A stretch of DNA of 64,000 nucleotides, from contig AOLX01000022.1 of the NCBI GenBank assembly GCA_000336895.1, positions 169,032 to 233,031 of the forward strand. The letters are read 5' to 3'. The notes beneath the pieces are model-generated. The model was not told where the DNA came from and did not search any database. It was given only the letters and a program-made list of their open reading frames with translations. The stretch comes from Haloarcula argentinensis DSM 12282. GTDB taxonomy: Archaea; Halobacteriota; Halobacteria; Halobacteriales; Haloarculaceae. Shown here piece after piece: positions 61,712 through 64,000 of the stretch. Each line of letters opens with the position of its first letter. Position 1 is the first letter of the stretch. Position numbers and translations under genes: made by a program.

Positions 61712-63607
61712 ATGACACAGGTAATCTGGATCGTCCTGGCAGTACTGGTGACGTTCAGCGTGGGGTATCTGGGGTATTCGAAGTACCTCGCGCGGTTCCT
61801 CGAACTCGACAACGAGAACGAGACACCGGCGCATAAGTACGAAGACGGGCAGGAATACGTACCGTCGAAAAAACCCGTACTGTTGGGTCACCACTACTCC
61901 AGTATCGCGGGTGGGGCACCGATTGTCGGACCGATTACTGCGGGGGCCATCTGGGGATGGGTTCCCGCACTGCTGTGGATCGCCATCGGCAACCCGTTGA
62001 TGGGCAGCGTCCACGACTTCGTCTCCCTGTCGGGGTCGCTCCGACACGAGGGGAAGTCCATCGGCTACATCGTCGGTGAGTACGTCGGCGAGGGTGGGAA
62101 GAACATGCTGCTGTGGTTCGCGTTCCTGACGATTATCCTCGTTGTCGGAGTGTTCGCGCTGGTGGTAGCCATTGTGTTCGATGCGTACCCACAGGTGACG
62201 ACTGCGAGCACCGTCTACATTGTACTGGCCCTGCTACTGGGTGTGTACCTCTATCAACTGAACGGGCCGTTCCTGCCCGGAACCATCGTGTTCGTGACGC
62301 TGGTGTTTGCCGGAGTGTACGCAGGCATTCAGTACCCGTTCGCGCTGTTCCCGGCCGTCGGCGACGCGAGCTACCCCGCAGGCACGCTTGTGCTCGCGGA
62401 CGTTCTGGGTCTGGGCAGCGGGCAGTGGATACCTGGGGCATCTGCGACGAATCCCAACAGTGCGGCGTGGGTGCCGATAATCATGGTGTACGCGGGCATT
62501 GCGAGCGCGCTCCCGGTGTGGGTACTGCTCCAGCCGCGTGACTACCTGTCGTCATTCCTGCTGTACGCTGGCGTTGGCGGCTCGCTGGTCGCTGTCATCG
62601 TGGGCACGATTTTCGGCACGGCTGCCACCGAGACCGGCTCGCTGGTCATCGCGGACTCGATGGGTGCGTTCAACGGCTTCTGGGGTATCGAGGGCGCTGG
62701 CCTCGCACCGCTGTTCCCGCTGCTGTTCATTACAATCGCCTGTGGGACGATCAGTGGCTTCCACTCGCTGGTGTCCTCCGGAACGACAGCCAAGCAGTTG
62801 AACAAAGAGACCGACGCCCGCCTTATCGGATACGGTGGGATGCTCGGTGAGGGACTGCTGGCCGCCGTCGCACTGTCAACGCTCGCCGTGGCCGGCTTCG
62901 CCGAATCTGCCGCTGGCGGCGGTATCGGGAACGCGCTGCCAAACTTCGCGACGGGTGGTGGCATCATCTTCACCAGCCTCGGTATCCCTCAGAGCTTCGG
63001 CGCGCCGTTCATGGCGCTCGTGCTGGTGAGCTTCCTGCTGACCTCCACGGACACGGCCGTCCGACTCGGTCGGTACATGATGGAGGATATTGTCGGCCTC
63101 CAGGCGGGTGAGACGTCTTCCGGTTTCAACGTCGGTGGTGGCATCCGTTCGACCCTCGGCGAAATCGGACGCGGCCGCTACACGAACCCGCTCGTGCAGG
63201 CCATCCCGGCCTATCTGATGGTCATCTCCGGCGAGTGGCTCACGTTGTGGGCCCTGTTCGGCGGTGCGAACCAGCTGCTCGCGGCGCTGGCGCTGCTGAC
63301 CGCAACTGTCTGGCTCGCGAACTGGGACGACAGCAAGCAGCTGTACTCCACAGGTGTCCCGATGGCCATCATGACGACTATCACTATCTTGGGGCTGTCC
63401 TGGCTGGCGTTCTACAGCAACCTCTACCAGAACCTCATTCAGGGCGGTGCAGAGAGTACTGCGGCCATCGCTTCCTCAGTAGTCCAGATAGTACTGGCCT
63501 TAGTCCTCATCGGCCTCGCGCTGGCGCTGGTCAAGAAAGGTTACGACAACATCAGTACGGTCCGTGACCGTGGTCGCGCCGGTGCTGTCGAGCCGGGCGA
63601 CGACTGA
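61712..63607 (+). CDS. cstA: CstA-family transporter (carbon starvation protein)
   Basis: The 631-residue membrane protein has about 16 hydrophobic segments and the CstA signatures. These include GHHYSSIAGGAPIVGPITAG near residue 60, GNPLMGSVHDFVSLSGSLRH near residue 93 and GTISGFHSLVSSGTTAKQLN near residue 346. CstA proteins import pyruvate or peptides under carbon limitation. In this context it may bring organic acids into the cell. It is single-gene, with a T-rich terminator after its stop. Confidence 0.92.
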   Translation: MTQVIWIVLAVLVTFSVGYLGYSKYLARFLELDNENETPAHKYEDGQEYVPSKKPVLLGHHYSSIAGGAPIVGPITAGAIWGWVPALLWIAIGNPLMGSVHDFVSLSGSLRHEGKSIGYIVGEYVGEGGKNMLLWFAFLTIILVVGVFALVVAIVFDAYPQVTTASTVYIVLALLLGVYLYQLNGPFLPGTIVFVTLVFAGVYAGIQYPFALFPAVGDASYPAGTLVLADVLGLGSGQWIPGASATNPNSAAWVPIIMVYAGIASALPVWVLLQPRDYLSSFLLYAGVGGSLVAVIVGTIFGTAATETGSLVIADSMGAFNGFWGIEGAGLAPLFPLLFITIACGTISGFHSLVSSGTTAKQLNKETDARLIGYGGMLGEGLLAAVALSTLAVAGFAESAAGGGIGNALPNFATGGGIIFTSLGIPQSFGAPFMALVLVSFLLTSTDTAVRLGRYMMEDIVGLQAGETSSGFNVGGGIRSTLGEIGRGRYTNPLVQAIPAYLMVISGEWLTLWALFGGANQLLAALALLTATVWLANWDDSKQLYSTGVPMAIMTTITILGLSWLAFYSNLYQNLIQGGAESTAAIASSVVQIVLALVLIGLALALVKKGYDNISTVRDRGRAGAVEPGDD

Positions 63608-63624
63608 CCGCGACGACTTCTCCG

Positions 63625-63632
63625 TTTTTTTT
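63625..63632 (+). terminator. T8 terminator after cstA
   Basis: Eight thymines (63625-63632) begin 18 bp after the cstA stop codon. Poly-U stretches suffice for archaeal termination, and no hairpin is required or obvious. Confidence 0.6.
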
Positions 63633-63649
63633 ATTGTCGATAGCGACAG

Positions 63650-63974
63650 TTACGCGTCCCGCGTGACCGCGCCGAACGGCGTCGCGGCGTCATCCGAGAT
63701 AGTCGCTATCGCCGTCACCGAGTCTTCGTCGGCACGGACACGAACCCGGGCGAGGTCGCGCTCGCTGCCGTTGATCGTTGCTGTCGCTGTCGTCCGCGTC
63801 GTTTCGGTCCCGAGAAGCGCCTCTGAGCCGCGTTCGCGCCACTCCGAAACGGCGTCCACATCGGTATCCATCGCAAGCGAAACGACTCGGGCGCTGTCCA
63901 CCGCCGTCAGCGGGTCACGGACGACCTCGGGCTGGTCGACGACTCGCACGGCCGGGGCGGTCAGGAGGCCGAAC
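63650..63974 (-). CDS. Partial unknown protein (5' end missing at contig edge)
   Basis: A minus-strand frame ends at TAA/TTA 63650-63652 and runs to the last genomic base. The visible C-terminal 107 or so residues include VVDQPEVVRDPLTAVDSARV and end GAVTRDA. They are beta-rich and acidic with TTRTTATATINGSERD, consistent with a surface or lipoprotein-like C-terminus. No family is recognised. The apparent N-terminus MCIRDR is translated adapter sequence, not the true start. Confidence 0.5.
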
Positions 63975-64000
63975 CTGTCTCTTATACACATCTCTGATGG
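63975..64000. other. Residual sequencing adapter (Tn5 mosaic end plus 454 primer start)
   Basis: CTGTCTCTTATACACATCT at 63975-63993 is exactly the 19-bp Tn5/Nextera mosaic end. The following CTGATGG matches the start of the reverse complement of the Roche 454 A primer (which ends CCATCAG). This is library adapter left on a contig end, and the genome sequence stops at 63974. Confidence 0.95.

Noticed and set aside
63975..63991. The apparent N-terminus MCIRDR of the last minus-strand frame
   Set aside because: It is translated Tn5 mosaic-end adapter, so it cannot be a genuine start.

Overview
The window is chromosomal DNA from a halophilic archaeon, most likely Haloarcula or a close relative (genus is an inference). 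The pointers are high GC, very acidic predicted proteins, Tat-type lipoprotein signals (twin arginine followed by a lipobox), leaderless-looking promoters, archaeal PurO, and a NasA/NarK/ferredoxin-nitrite-reductase nitrate assimilation cluster. Genes are dense, with many 1-4 nt overlaps. I see no rRNA, CRISPR array, insertion sequence or prophage. The last 26 bases (63975-64000) are not genomic: they match the Tn5 mosaic end and the start of a 454-type Nextera adapter, so the sequence really ends at 63974.

Layout. 0-12 kb: a truncated phosphoesterase, purO, tRNA-Gln(CTG), a UspA protein, a PiT phosphate transporter, a complete BMP-type (nucleoside-like) ABC importer, and leuS. 12-20 kb: a rhomboid protease, a secreted metallo-beta-lactamase/lamin-tail protein coupled to a DUF3006 protein, small zinc-ribbon proteins, an RNase H-like nuclease, a MinD-like protein without Walker A lysines, HIT and uracil-DNA glycosylase. 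20-28 kb: ileS, prs, a receiver-PAS-PAS regulator, a beta-propeller protein and hemL.

28-44 kb is a nitrogen region. Nitrate reductase (nasA), nitrate transporter (narK) and nitrite reductase (nirA) are followed by two paralogous orphan substrate-binding lipoproteins with a CheC phosphatase between them. Next comes an amt-glnK-Lrp operon, then a soluble chemotaxis transducer fused to a degenerate KaiC/RecA-like domain and translationally coupled to a PAS histidine kinase. nasA and narK share a conserved upstream element, a candidate operator. The juxtaposition suggests, without proving, that nitrogen uptake, sensing and taxis are linked here.

44-64 kb: a DUF4129-DUF7269-DUF58-DUF7519 operon without MoxR, hemB, a CinA-like protein, a TrkA-N membrane protein without a pore, a large HdrD-like Fe-S oxidoreductase, a Cas4-like protein, Sua5, a cysteine-poor redoxin coupled to a glutaredoxin-like protein, a CBS/CorC membrane protein, a COG0523 GTPase, an ArsA/Get3 ATPase, a CstA transporter and a truncated gene at the adapter-capped end.
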